NCBI GenBank assembly: GCA_001179505.1
Contig: CDMY01000113.1
Location: forward strand, 124,881 to 188,880
DNA from: Vitrella brassicaformis
Taxonomy: Eukaryota; Sar; Vitrellaceae
Direction: 5' to 3'
Length of the DNA: 64,000 bases
Program-made: the position numbers and the translations under genes
In this document: positions 43,101 to 53,734 of the stretch, in pieces
Position numbering within the stretch: the stretch's first letter is position 1
Layout of the letters: each line of letters begins with the position of its first letter
The notes under the pieces: generated by a model
The model's input: only the letters and a program-made list of their open reading frames with translations
Database searches by the model: none
What the model was told of the DNA's origin: nothing

Positions 43101-44264
43101 GCTCGACTCGGCCTCACGGCTCATCATCATGACCACTGACCTAATCAAAGCGTTTGAATCTGCCTGGTCAGCATGGAGAGCCACATGCGGGGGAGAGGGA
43201 AGATGTGCCGTGCTGATTGGTTTGGTTGTCTTGTCTTGTCGGTCTTCGTGTATGTGTGCAGGCGTGACGTGATCCGTTCGCCGGCATCGTATGAGAGTTT
43301 GGTGCCCACTGCGGGCTTCATCCGGCTGCTCAAGTTGCCGTCCCCCCCGCCAGCCAGAGCCCGACTCTCGCGCACTCCCAGGACAGCCATCAAACGACCA
43401 GCTCGCGAAGTACGCATACACACCACACACAACGCGACACACCACACAACACAAAACCCGCGCTCACGTGCTCTTTGTGTGGTTGCCGAATGTTCAGCTG
43501 ACGCCCCAGACGGCCCGCCCGTTGTTCGGTGACAGGTGCAGCAACAACTCGGTCGAGGACCGATTTCCCGTGCCGTTCGCCCTTCCCCTCGCCCAGCAGC
43601 AGGAGTCCCCCGCCATCCGTGTGGACGGTGCTGGTGACATCGACGAGCACCCGTCGCCCGAGGTGCCGTCCAAAAGCCGTCGCGTGTCGTTCGGCCCCAG
43701 CAAGATCCCTCTCCTGGACCTGACGCGACTGAGTGCTGCTGAGGCGGCCAAGGGCGGGCAGGTGGACGGGGGTGGCGACGAGGCGGCTAAGCTGCGCATG
43801 TCAGTGCCTTCACTGGTGCAAGCCTTCAACAGAGGGGCGGCACTCAGACCTCCCAACGCATTCGCTTCTCGCATCGTAAGCAAACATGAGGGCAGGGAGA
43901 GAGGGGAGTGATGACTCCCATGCATCCCTATCTCTGTGTGTGTTGTGTGTGTGTGTTGACTATACAGCCGGTGCGTGTGACTCCCCGAGACGAGAGCCGC
44001 CGTGCGCCCCTGCAGATGTCCCCCCCGCCCCAGGTGTTCAACATAGCCGCCAGCGACACCGACCAGGGCCGGGAGGAGCTGCCCGAGTGGAAGGACCACT
44101 TCTGGTCGCCGTCCGGCAACCCCAGTGCGGCCGCATCGGCATCGGCGTCTGCATCGGCATCATATCCGGCGTCGCGCACCGTGAGCCACATGGAGAGTGA
44201 GGTGTCGGGCCACATGGAGAGTGAGGTGTCGGCGGAGGACCCTGATGCGGCCGAGGCCGACTGA
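38764..44264 (+). CDS. Formin (FH1-FH2) with an N-terminal two-helix membrane exon
   Basis: Exon 1 (38764-38912) encodes two hydrophobic helices (LFSTCTTLFVLVATVYW and GYLLCLLTCLCLGAIAG) and joins in phase to the exon at 38995. An Ala/Pro/Lys region leads to an FH1-like run PPPPPPRGKGPP. The FH2 domain follows (about 39950-42780): KLHVTSIPDDRLEKSLF, ILTDGRAQNLFITVRR, LNELREMEQE, ERPQARISVLEIALTVEP, and GIRGFHLGDLKKLADYKDKRGSTKVTLLHAV. The GNxMN motif is divergent (INCINGHTG). Formins nucleate and elongate actin filaments; a membrane anchor at the N-terminus recalls plant class I formins. About 13 exons, phase-consistent where checked. The tail is Ser/Pro-rich with a duplicated HMESEVS and a Ser-Ala repeat. 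Stop at 44264. Confidence 0.8.
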
Positions 44265-44590
44265 CCGACTAACGCAGCCGTGCATCAGTACACACATACA
44301 TGTACATGTGCAATTTATGTATGTGAGCAGCCTGTCAGGAGGGAGGGGAGAGGGGAGGGATCCATGAATCGATGGATGGATGGATGGCCTGCGTGTGTGT
44401 GTGCGTTTGGATGGATGGTGACCAATGCTTTTATTCCCATATGTGATACAGACGGACGGACGGACGGTGGACGGCCTACGCATCTTTTTTGCTCCAAAGG
44501 CTGCGGTGGATTGTTGTACATATTACAGGGGTGTGTGTGGTCGTGTGGTACCTTTATTTTGGGCCGGCAGGCTGTGTTCGCTTATCTACT

Positions 44591-44630
44591 GGCTGTTGGA
44601 TGCCCGCCCGCCGCCTGTTTTTTTTATATT
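44591..44630 (+). repeat. Dispersed 22-bp motif, degenerate copy 6
   Basis: GGCTGTTG at 44591, then CGCCGCCT and TTTTATATT at 44622-44630. Order and spacing follow copies 1 and 3 with substitutions in the centre. It lies about 330 bp downstream of the formin stop. Confidence 0.5.
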
Positions 44631-44704
44631 CAGGATGGCTGGCTGCCGGGTCTGTTGTGTTTTATTATCAGAACGAGTGCACACACACTGCTGACTGACG
44701 CGAT

Positions 44705-44752
44705 GTGCTGAAAGATGATGCCAATGATTGACACACAAGAATCTTTCAGCAC
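44705..44752. repeat. 12-bp inverted repeat, 24-nt loop
   Basis: GTGCTGAAAGAT at 44705-44716 and ATCTTTCAGCAC at 44741-44752 are exact reverse complements. Confidence 0.75.
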
Positions 44753-45132
44753 ACCATGTCCGGACATCACACACGAGCCGAGGGCACTCAAAATCTGCAC
44801 CCAATCCATTCCAGCTCATCTCACCATTGCAATGACCTGGGCAGAGAATAAGGGTACCCTACACGGGCGGATCTGCCGGAACCATGATTGCAAGCTGTGC
44901 ATGCGATCTCGCGACAAAACGGGAAAAAACCTCTGGTGTTGGTATCGTTGCATCGCGCGGCAGCGGCCAACATCTTCTGCCATTTGCGAGAGCAGCAGTT
45001 GCTGAAGTAGCGCCGACATTGGCTGAGGGTCACGTCGAAAGGTGAGGACCTGGGGTGAGGAATGCACCAATCGGCTTGATGCCTCCTGTTGTGCCTCGTT
45101 TGCTGGCCAGGCGAGTAATTGTGTCTGTCGAG

Positions 45133-45846
45133 ATGGCGGCGGCCTCTGTGAGCGAGTCGACGACGTGCTTCAAGTGTTGTGGCAAGTTTGAGATGACCTA
45201 CTCCTCGGAGAGGGAACCGCAAAAGCTCCCCTGCGGTGAGCAAGCGAAAGAAACGCGGGAGCGAGCAGAGCAGCATTCCTCATGGGATTCTGCGTCTCAC
45301 TCAGGTCACACACTCTGTAGGGAGGTACGCATGGGTGCGTGGGTGCATCCATCCATCGTGCAGTGAGTGCATTCATGCATCCACTGCCGTGTCCGCGCCT
45401 CGTTTTGCAGTGCGTTGCCTGGCTGCTGCGCGAGACCTCCCACGGCGTTGCCGTCGGCCATGGCCAGTACGCCTGGGACATTGGCGAATGCCCTGCCTGC
45501 CAGTACGCACACACGTCCCTATCATACGCACACAGACGCACCCACCCAGCCTTTCCTTTGTTTGCTTGTCCGTGCGTTCATCAGGAAGGAGTTCGCCCTG
45601 TTTCGCGAATCGCCAAAGAGCACGCACCACAAGTTTGTTGCGCCCATCTCACCAGGTGCGTGCGTGCGTGCGGGCATACACACACCGTGCACGTATGTGT
45701 GCACCAAACAAAGGAACGGTCCGGCACGTGTGCGTGCGTTCATTCGCTCAGGTGGCAAAAGTGGTCCGACGCAGCCCGAGGCAGAGGATGGGGAGGATGA
45801 CTTAAAGGCCTGCATCGAGGCAGCGTTCAACTTCAGGTGCAAGTGA
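45133..45846 (+). CDS. RING finger protein, probable E3 ubiquitin ligase
   Basis: Five or six small exons from ATG 45133 (MAAASVSESTTCFKCC) to the stop at 45846 give about 125 residues. The RING pattern is assembled by splicing: CFKC (first Cys pair), then LPC joined to GHTLCREC (Cys-x-His, then Cys-x2-Cys), then CVAWLLRE, then GECPACQ (last pair). This is a C3HC4-type ligand order. Such domains recruit E2 enzymes for ubiquitin transfer. The acidic tail (PEAEDGEDDLKACIEAAF) has no recognised domain. Substrate unknown. Exon 2 is only about 20 nt long, GHTLCRE, so the model depends on that small exon. Confidence 0.75.
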
Positions 45847-46292
45847 TGAATCGATAGCGAGTGGGGAGTGGTGTGTGGTGTGAGGTGGAGGGCAAGCTAG
45901 CTAGCGAACCGAGGGCAGGTGCGTGTACATAGCTGATGGGCGGGTGCAATGGAAGGAACACACACCGACAGACAGTCGCTGACTGTATGCATGTCCATCG
46001 ATAGATGGAGGACAGACACACAAGCAGGCTTTCCCTCTGCCTTCTTGACTCCCTGCTGCTGCATGGATACGTACGTGTGGTGATCGGTGACCTCTTCGGT
46101 GCAGTGTGTGGGTGTGTTGATATGATGACTGACCGGACCAGTGCATTGCCACGTATACCCAATCGCCGGATGCGTTGAATTCATCTTCACACGGTGTGCT
46201 GGTACAGCTAGCTACTCACAGACGGTCGACAAGACATGTCCTGGCCGAATGACTACTCACCCACCCCCACCACGCCCCTTTGTGCTATCTAT
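45847..46292. other. Space between convergent genes
   Basis: No exon seen. It separates the 3' end of the RING gene from that of the minus-strand gene ending at 46293. Confidence 0.5.
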
Positions 46293-47753
46293 CTACATCG
46301 CTGCTGGCACCCTCCTCGCGATGACCGCTACGTCCGACTCGCCAACCCTCTCGAAGCGCACGGTGAAGCCTGCGGGGAAAGGGACTGAAGGCCGATCGAC
46401 GGCACCTGAGATACCGTTGCGGATGCCGTCGTTGACGGCGCCTTCCTCGATCTCTATCTTGATCTCCTGAATCCCCGGCAGCTTCGCCAGCGACCGCACC
46501 GTCTGCTCCACGAACAGCCGGCCAGACAGAGGGGGAACTGCACACACGCACCAACGAACGAATGCACGCACACGCACGCGCGCGCGACACATGAATGAAG
46601 ATAGATGATCAGCTGTAGGTGTTTCCTTAATTACCGTTAGGCTTGATGTGAAAGGATTCGATGTTTGGCAGACCTGCGACGTCCTGGTCGCTCCACTGCA
46701 CCACCGCGTTGCCCCTGGACGGATCCATGACCCCTGCAAGCTTCCCCTTGTGCAGGTGCCCTGCAAGCATCCGCAGCACGTGGAGCGCATCGTCGTGACG
46801 CACGCCATAGCGGCCAGCAGCCAGACGGAGGTTCTTGAGCGACAGCATCCTCTTGGCGACGGCTGGTATGGGTTCGTGACGATCTGCCGGGCGGCTAACA
46901 ATGAGCGTGGTTGCGTTGGGGAATGCGTCGGGGGCCAGGTAGTTGTCTGGATCGATTGGGTGAGCCTGACCCGCCCCCGCCGGAACGGCCCCCCCGCGCC
47001 TCAATTCGCGCCTCTGCAAGACCACGGCCTTCGCCGAGCGGAAGTGGAGCTGCTTGGCGAACTCACTGGCGGCCGGGGAGAGGGCGGGAGAGGGGTGCAC
47101 GACCACAGCGGGTGCAATGCTTGCGATCTTCTTGACCCACTCCTTCATGTAGGGGGAGGGCGGAGGGGCCGTGGGGAGGGCGGCAAGGATCTTGCACAGG
47201 TCGAGTCACATCGGGACCCAGTTTGTCCACTCCTCTACGGCTGGCGGCTCTTCGCGGACGAACTCCACCAAGGGGTGTCCGATGGCCCGTTTGAGCTCCT
47301 CCAGACGGCGGAGCGAAGGCAAGACGTCCTTGCCAAGGAAGAAGCTAGCCACGCCACTCCCATCGACGTTGCCGTGGTCCTCAGGCACAAACATGACGTT
47401 GACCTGCTCCACAGCCATGCACCCTCGCTCCGCCAACGCATTCTGAATGAAGGACAGACAATCAACACACACATCCAGCCGTGTTGTGCCGGTCCACCGC
47501 CATGCACCCACCATACCTTCAGTTCCACGAGCCCCTGTTGGTTCGCTCCGCCATGTGGCGAAAGCAAGATGCAGATGGTCCTGATGCGACTGAGCCAGTC
47601 GGCCTCCCCGTGGCCGGTCCTGGGATAGCAAGTCCGGACAGACCGGGCCATCTCGCCAGGCAGCCGACCATCAATGACGTCGGGCAGCTGGACGGGGAGT
47701 TGCCCTCCTCCCTGCTGCGGAACTAGCTGCGGCACGTTGCCGCTGGCCGCCAT
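46293..47753 (-). CDS. Unknown protein with an internal in-frame TGA or tiny intron
   Basis: Minus strand. Exon 1, 47753 to about 47517, begins MAASGNVPQLVPQQ; exon 2, about 47456 downwards, encodes EQVNVMFVPEDHGN, then VEFVREEPPAVEEWTNW. The frame then meets TGA at 47206-47208 and continues open through KEWVKKIASIAPAVVV to IESFHIKPN. The last exon (about 46540 to 46293) encodes EQTVRSLAKLPGIQEIKIEIEEG and ends RRVPAAM. The TGA lies within a 27-nt GT-AG segment (see findings). Alternating amphipathic segments suggest a globular repeat-like fold, but I do not recognise it. The start lies about 300 bp from the divergent RF1 gene. Confidence 0.55.
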
Positions 47754-48055
47754 CTCAATGGATTAGAGGCAGCTAGGCGCCGCCAGCCACCCTGCACACA
47801 ACAGACAGACAATACAGAAAACATGAATCCATGAGTTGCCAACGCCTGTCATCGCATCTACCTCGCAGTTGGCTTTCGGCCAAGGACAACGGTACGCTAC
47901 ACACGTGCAGAAGCACACCCGAACGGCAACGGGTTTCGTTCGATCCTACGTGCGAGCTTGTATGCGTGCGCCGCAAACGAAAGAGGAAGGGCAGCGGTTG
48001 AACAGCCAAGCGGCAATAAGGAGAGTACCGGCTTGGGCGAGATCTGCATCAGATC

Positions 48056-50120
48056 ATGGCGCAGCTGCGGCAGATCTCTCAGAGGACGCCAACATCAGAG
48101 CCCAGCGACGCCTTGCAGCCACGCCGGCCCGGCCTGCGCTTCCTCCCACTCCCTCTCGCCCTCTTCCTGACCACCCTGTGGCGTGCAGCTGCTGACCAGC
48201 TGCCGACAGAGCTCTTTCGCAACCATCGAAGCGCCGGCCGCAGGAAAGGCAGGACCCATGCATCCCTAATGTTCATCCCCTCTCTCCGCCTGTCCTCTCA
48301 TCAACGCAAAGCGTCGGCGAGGACAGACGCGGCTCGGCTCCCGCCGCTGGGTGGCTGGATGCCGATGACGTCTTCTTGTGTGCGTCTGCATGTGGTCAAG
48401 GAGCCAGAGGTGGCCGTGATCAGAGGTCTGAGTGAGGGTGAGATGGCGCTGATGCGGAAGCTGGAGAGCGAGGAGCAAGACTACCACGACCTGCAGAAGC
48501 AGCTTGAGAACCCTGACGTGTTCGCCAACCCACAGGTGTGTCACCTTATAAGAAATAAAGAATGATCAATGATTGCAGACTCAGTGTGTGTGTGTGTGTG
48601 ATTGTGTGTGTATGTGTGTGCGTCTGTGTGTGGGTTGGTATTGGGGTGCGTGTCAGGAGATGGCTCGGATCCAGAAGGGCATCGCAGCCAAGGAGGAGTT
48701 GATGAGCACCTTCCAGGAGTGGCGCAAGGCGCTGCAAGACCTGGACACCACAAAGGAACTGCTCTCGGCCGAATCAGGGTGAGCAAATGAGTGGAAATCC
48801 GATGACATACACTGCAGAGGACCATGGGGATGCACGGTGTGGTGTGTTGTGGGTGTCAGTGAGATGCGTGAGTTGGTGCAGATGGAGCTGGATGAGCTCG
48901 CGGAAAGGATACCAGAGCTCAAGCAGAAACTCGAGGTCAGTCATGGTGGGAGTGGAAGGAGGAGGGCAACATAGGCAGCATGCAAGTGCGTTGGTCTATT
49001 GGTTGGTCGGTCGATCAGATATTGCTGCTGCCGACGGATCCGAACGACGACAAGAACATCGTCATGGAGATCCGGCCGGGCACGGGCGGCGACGAGGCCA
49101 GCATATGGGCACAAGACCTGCTGCGGGTGGGTGAGGTGCATGGCGTCATCCAGTGTGGGGAGGGAGCATGGCCGTCCTTAGCCCACTGCTCCCTGTTTGT
49201 TGCTTGTGGCAGGTGTACCAGAAGTATGCCGGTGACCAGGGGTGGCGGTGCAAGATCGTATCGGTGAGTGAGAACACAACGCCAGCCAGCAGCGAGCCGG
49301 AAGAAGTGCACGTCTGCTGGCGTGTCTGGCTGTCCATTCAGGAGGAGCCACCCATGATGGAGGTGGAGGGCGACAAGGTCTACAGCAAACTCAAATTCGA
49401 GTCTGGGGTGCACCGGGTGCAGCGTGTTCCCGTCACCGAGACTCAGGTCGGCGGGGGATCAGCGCAGAGGAGCCGTCACGCGACATACACAACGCTTTCT
49501 CTCTTCTGTGTGTGCGTGTGGTTGCGGGTGTCAGGGCCGCATCCACACGTCCACCGCGACCGTGGCCATCATGCCTGAGACGGATGATGTGAGCGTGGAG
49601 CTCAACATGGATGACGTCGAGCTCAAGACGGCTCGGTCCAGCGGGGCGGGTGGGCAAAATGTCAACAAGGTCGAGACCGCCGTCGACCTCTTCCACAAAC
49701 CCACCGGCATTCGCATCTTCTGCCAGCAGGAGAGGTAAATACGACCTCTCCCCTCCATGCAGACATCCATCCATCCCCGTGCGGCGCGGTGCTGTGTGAA
49801 TCAGGTCTCAGCTGAAGAACAAGGAGACCGCCCTGAAGATGCTGCGGTCGAAGCTCTATGCGATGGAGCTGGAGCGTCAGCAGGAGGAGATCGCTTCCCT
49901 GCGGAAGATGCAGGTGGGCACCGGGGCGCGGTCCGAGAAGATCCGCACCTACAACTACAAGGACGCTCGTGTGACCGACCATCGCCTCAAGAGGAACTTC
50001 TCGCTCGACCAGTTCCTGGGCGGCAACCTGGAGGACTTTGTGGCCGCGTGCATCTATGCCGACCAGCAGGAGAAGCTGCAGGAGCTCAACGAGGAGACCA
50101 AGCTGGTGTCGGCTGCATGA
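48056..50120 (+). CDS. Organellar peptide chain release factor 1, probably plastid or mitochondrial
   Basis: Eight or nine exons. The release-factor core is complete: [15 protein letters not shown], then [23 protein letters not shown], containing PVT at the place of the PxT tripeptide that reads UAA/UAG in RF1, then [16 protein letters not shown] with the GGQ that triggers peptide release. Then come [13 protein letters not shown] and [14 protein letters not shown]. It is RF1-type, not RF2 (no SPF). The N-terminal extension of about 110 residues has a hydrophobic stretch ([20 protein letters not shown]) followed by a Ser/Arg-rich region, as in bipartite leaders to complex plastids. Localisation is inference. 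Met 48056 is the first in frame. Confidence 0.85.
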
Positions 50121-50455
50121 GATGAGTGGAGAGACCGTGTATGTGTGCGAGTGTGATGATGCGTGTTTTGTCGACTGGACGGTTATTTTGATCCAGTTCG
50201 GCTGGGCGCGTCGCATGGGGTGACTTCCGTTCATTCCATCTGTGTCGTCATTCAATTGCATGCATCGAACGGTCCGTCATTCGGTCAGATATCATGAGGA
50301 CACTTACGTAGACACAGGAGCTATTTACATAAAGATAGATAAGCAGGGCCGCCAGAATGAGGGTCCGCCGTACCTGTCTGAGGACAAATGAGAGGATGGA
50401 GCGTCGCTATACGCCCCCCTCCTCCATGTGTCCACACGCACGTACGAGCGGCCCC
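50121..50455. other. Space between convergent genes
   Basis: No exon seen between the RF1 stop and the TBCE stop. Confidence 0.5.
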
Positions 50456-53400
50456 TCACTCCTTGCCTCCTTCATCACCGCTATGCTGAGACTCAGTTAC
50501 GTCCTCTACGCGGACGACAGTCTGGTTCTGCTTGCTCTTGATGCGGGCACCTACACTACCACCTGCCCCTTCACCGCTACTGTCGCTAGTGTGTCTGTCG
50601 TCCTCTGTTGCCCCGCCAGCATCAGGAGCGAAGCCCATGCCGTAGTAGGCCAGGTCACGCATGTCGTCGCTCAAATCAACCGCCACCGGGGGCCTCTGAG
50701 GCGCGCACACACACACGGCCCAATGCAATGTCTGTGTGGGGTGATGGTGGGGGAGGTGTGTTGGTCTTCGTTGCTCACTCACTCCGTCGTAGAAGACCAG
50801 CTTCTGCTGCGCAACGGGGAGGCCGAAGAGCCGCGCACAGAGCGTCTTGAGATCTCTGCGCACCGCATGCCATGTAGCACCAAAACACAGGGTGAGAGCT
50901 TGGCCGAGAGAGAGATCATTGTACCTGACGAGGAGTGTGGACGGGAGTTTCTTGGTGATGGGCGGCTTGTGGATGATCGAACTCGCACCGGCCTCCAACG
51001 TCACACCTGAAGAAGGCACAGAATACTTACATGCTGGCGCGAGCCTATGCCTCCGATCATTGTGTGGGATCCGTTTCATCAGTACTGATGAGTGTTTGCG
51101 CGATGGTCTGCGGCTGCCCCGACGCCGACGACACTGCACACACACGCAAACACGGGATGAAATTTGCTCGTCCGTCGCGGGGTGGGGTGCGCACCTACGA
51201 GTACTTCTCCATGGATTTCCCTCAGGCGCTTCTCGTTGACACCGCCCTGACACGACACACGCGCACACACGGACACAAATCAATCACGTGACATGCAGCG
51301 CAGCACTCGCACTGTGGTTGCCTGCCTGCGAGTCTGTTTACCCTCTCCTGTGGGTCTAGCTGCTTGACGGCGGGGTGGCCCTGTACGGCCAGCGACAGGA
51401 AATACCGCTCCGCACTCGTACGCTCGCGCGAGTCCACCTGACAGGGAGGGGTAAGATACTGAGCAGACTGTGTCTATCCGTGTCTGCTCACCTCGCCGCC
51501 GTTGAGGCTCCTCAGTTGCGGCAGCATGGCTATCAACAACTGAGAGCAGCAGGATACATACCATGATACGAGTTGCCTCACAATCATCAAGCCTCGAGTG
51601 AGTGGTTCCCTCACCTGTCTGGCCAGTCTGAGTCCGCCCTGCTTTGCGTCCTCAATGATGGGGTTGTGCTGCAGGCGCAACACACGCAGCGAGCTGAAGG
51701 CCGCACACACCTCACCCAGACTACTCCTGGCCATACAACACATGCACGTGGCGCGAATTTAGACAGCCTGCTGGTGTGGTGTGGTGTACTCACCAGTCCT
51801 TGATGCAGTTGTCTTCGAGCGAGAGCACGGATATGCGCCCGAAGACCGCCTGCACACCGGGGGTCGTGCCGAGGCATGATGACTGGGATGCCCCAGCTTC
51901 GCCCAGCCGGTTGTGGTTCAGCTGCAGTGCCTCCAGGCTGCACACATAAACGAACGAACACCACAAAGAGTGATCTCGTCTCTAATCTGTGTGTGTGTGT
52001 GTGGGGNNNNNNNNNNNNNNNNNNNNNNNNNNNNNNNNNNNNNNNNNNNNNNNNNNNNNNNNNNNNNNNNNNNNNNNNNNNNNNNNNNNNNNNNNNNNNN
52101 NNNNNNNNNNNNNNNNNNNNNNNNNNNNNNNNNNNNNNNNNNNNNNNNNNNNNNNNNNNNNNNNNNNNNNNNNNNNNNNNNNNNNNNNNNNNNNNNNNNN
52201 NNNNNNNNNNNNNNNNNNNNNNNNNNNNNNNNNNNNNNNNNNNNNNNNNNNNNNNNNNNNNNNNNNNNNNNNNNNNNNNNNNNNNNNNNNNNNNNNNNNN
52301 NNNNNNGGGGGGGGGGGGGGTCTGTTTGCTCGTCTGTTTGCTCGTTATACCTGTCCATGTGTTGCAGCTGCAGCCTGTCGAAGAAGTCCCAGCTGCTGAT
52401 CAGATTGTCGTCCAGATCAAGACACCTCAGGCCGCCAAGGTGGCCCTCCACATGAGGCCCCTTCTGCTGTGTGACGGTCTCCCCCAGCCTGTTTAGCTTG
52501 AGATGCAGCTCACGCAGAGAGGGGAAGTGGCCTGACACGCGACACACCTGACACACATACCCAGCACGCAGACGCACGGCCACACACATAAAGGAGCTAG
52601 CTAAGTCATCCACCCGTTGTGCGCCGACCTCAGTCCACTTGATGTGTGTGCCGTTGAGTGAGAGCATCTCCACTGAGGGGCAGCTCACGTGTCCCTCGGA
52701 GGACTCGTCGATGGCTTTGAATCGGTTGCGGTTGAGGCTCAGGGACCGCAGGTTGGGCATCGACTTTGCAATACGGAACACCTCGCGCCAGTCGCACAGC
52801 AGATTGTCGTCCAACACGAGCACCGACACGTCTGACGTGGCAGAGAGGGAGTGAGAGAGGGTTGAATGGATCAATCGTGCGCCACAAGTGTCTGATGGAT
52901 GGATGGCCTACTTCCGAGTGTCGATGGGTGTGTGAGGCCATTTGATGCATCGCCTGCGGCAGGTTGCTGGCATGGCAGTGATGCGGTGCTGATGCTGCAG
53001 TTGTCGAGCAGCAGCTCCTCGAGGTTCTCGTAGTGGGAAAAGTACTCCCGCGCCTGACGTCACAACAAACACACAAGTGGGTGCCGGTGTGATGAGATGA
53101 CGATCCTTCTTCTCCCTGCCTGCCTGCCTGCCTGCCTGCCGGTCTAAGTGCGCACCTTATCTTGCCCGACGAACTGCATGGGTTTGGTCCTGCTGGTCTT
53201 GGCATCTACCACCGTCAAGTCACCCTCCACATCTGACAAATGACATCCAGCAAACGCCACGCCATGGCATTCGCATCAATCAATCGAGTCCTTCTACTGT
53301 CGCGTGCCGTGGCTGACCTTCTCCCTGCATGGCGTATTTGTCCACCAATGCGCTCAGCAGATCCCGACCGCCAGACACCTTGCCGGGCTTGACGAACGAC

Positions 53401-53621
53401 GCTGCCGTGTGTGGGTGCTGCGCATACTCACACGTGAAGTACCGGTCGCCTTGGAAGGTGCCCTCGTGCCGGCCACGTGACGGATCATCCCACTCGACGC
53501 CTACCCATTCATTGCCAGATGCCGAAACGCCGTCAGCCTGATCTCGCTTGAGAGGACCGAAAAAGCGAACCGTAGCGACGGACCCATCGATGGACACACG
53601 CTGGCCGACAGAGAAACTCAT
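50456..53621 (-). CDS. TBCE: Tubulin-folding cofactor E (CAP-Gly, LRR, ubiquitin-like)
   Basis: Minus strand. Exon 1 (53318-53621) starts MSFSVGQRVSID and encodes a CAP-Gly domain: GNEWVGVEWDDPSRGRHEG, with GRHEG at the GKNDG position, then FTCEYAQH. Leucine-rich repeats follow over many exons (ENLEELLLDNCSIS, SVLVLDDNLLCDW, NLRSLSLNRNRF, LRELHLKLNRLGE, LRCLDLDDNLISSW, LEALQLNHNRLGE, ISVLSLEDNCIKDW, LRVLRLQHNPII). A C-terminal ubiquitin-like domain contains DLKTLCARLFGLPVAQQKL. That order is diagnostic of TBCE, which handles alpha-tubulin during heterodimer assembly. The 300-N gap falls between two LRR exons, so up to a few repeats may be missing. Stop at 50456. Head-to-head with delta-tubulin. 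Confidence 0.9.
52007..52306. other. Assembly gap (300 N)
   Basis: Exactly 300 N, flanked by TG-repeat on the left and a run of 14 G on the right. It lies inside TBCE between LRR exons; any translation across it is meaningless. Confidence 1.
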
Positions 53622-53734
53622 TGACGCGGAAAGAAGATGCAGATCTACCCAAGCTCGCAAGCAGAAAGAATTTACGAACGACCAAAGGGGATTAATAGCC
53701 GCGGAAGGCCATTCTGCGGCAGATCTGATCCATC

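Larger units (their letters stand above)
44265..45132. other. Gene-free interval with motif copy 6 and an inverted repeat
   Basis: Includes GGAT/GGAC repeats (44365-44470), the degenerate motif copy at 44591-44630 and a 12-bp inverted repeat at 44705-44752. No supported exon. Confidence 0.5.

Noticed and set aside
52307-52320. Run of G next to the gap as a G-quadruplex
   Set aside because: It abuts the gap and is most likely an assembly edge artefact.
51876-52874. Long open frames across the N gap
   Set aside because: They are produced by translating N; only the flanking TBCE exons are real.
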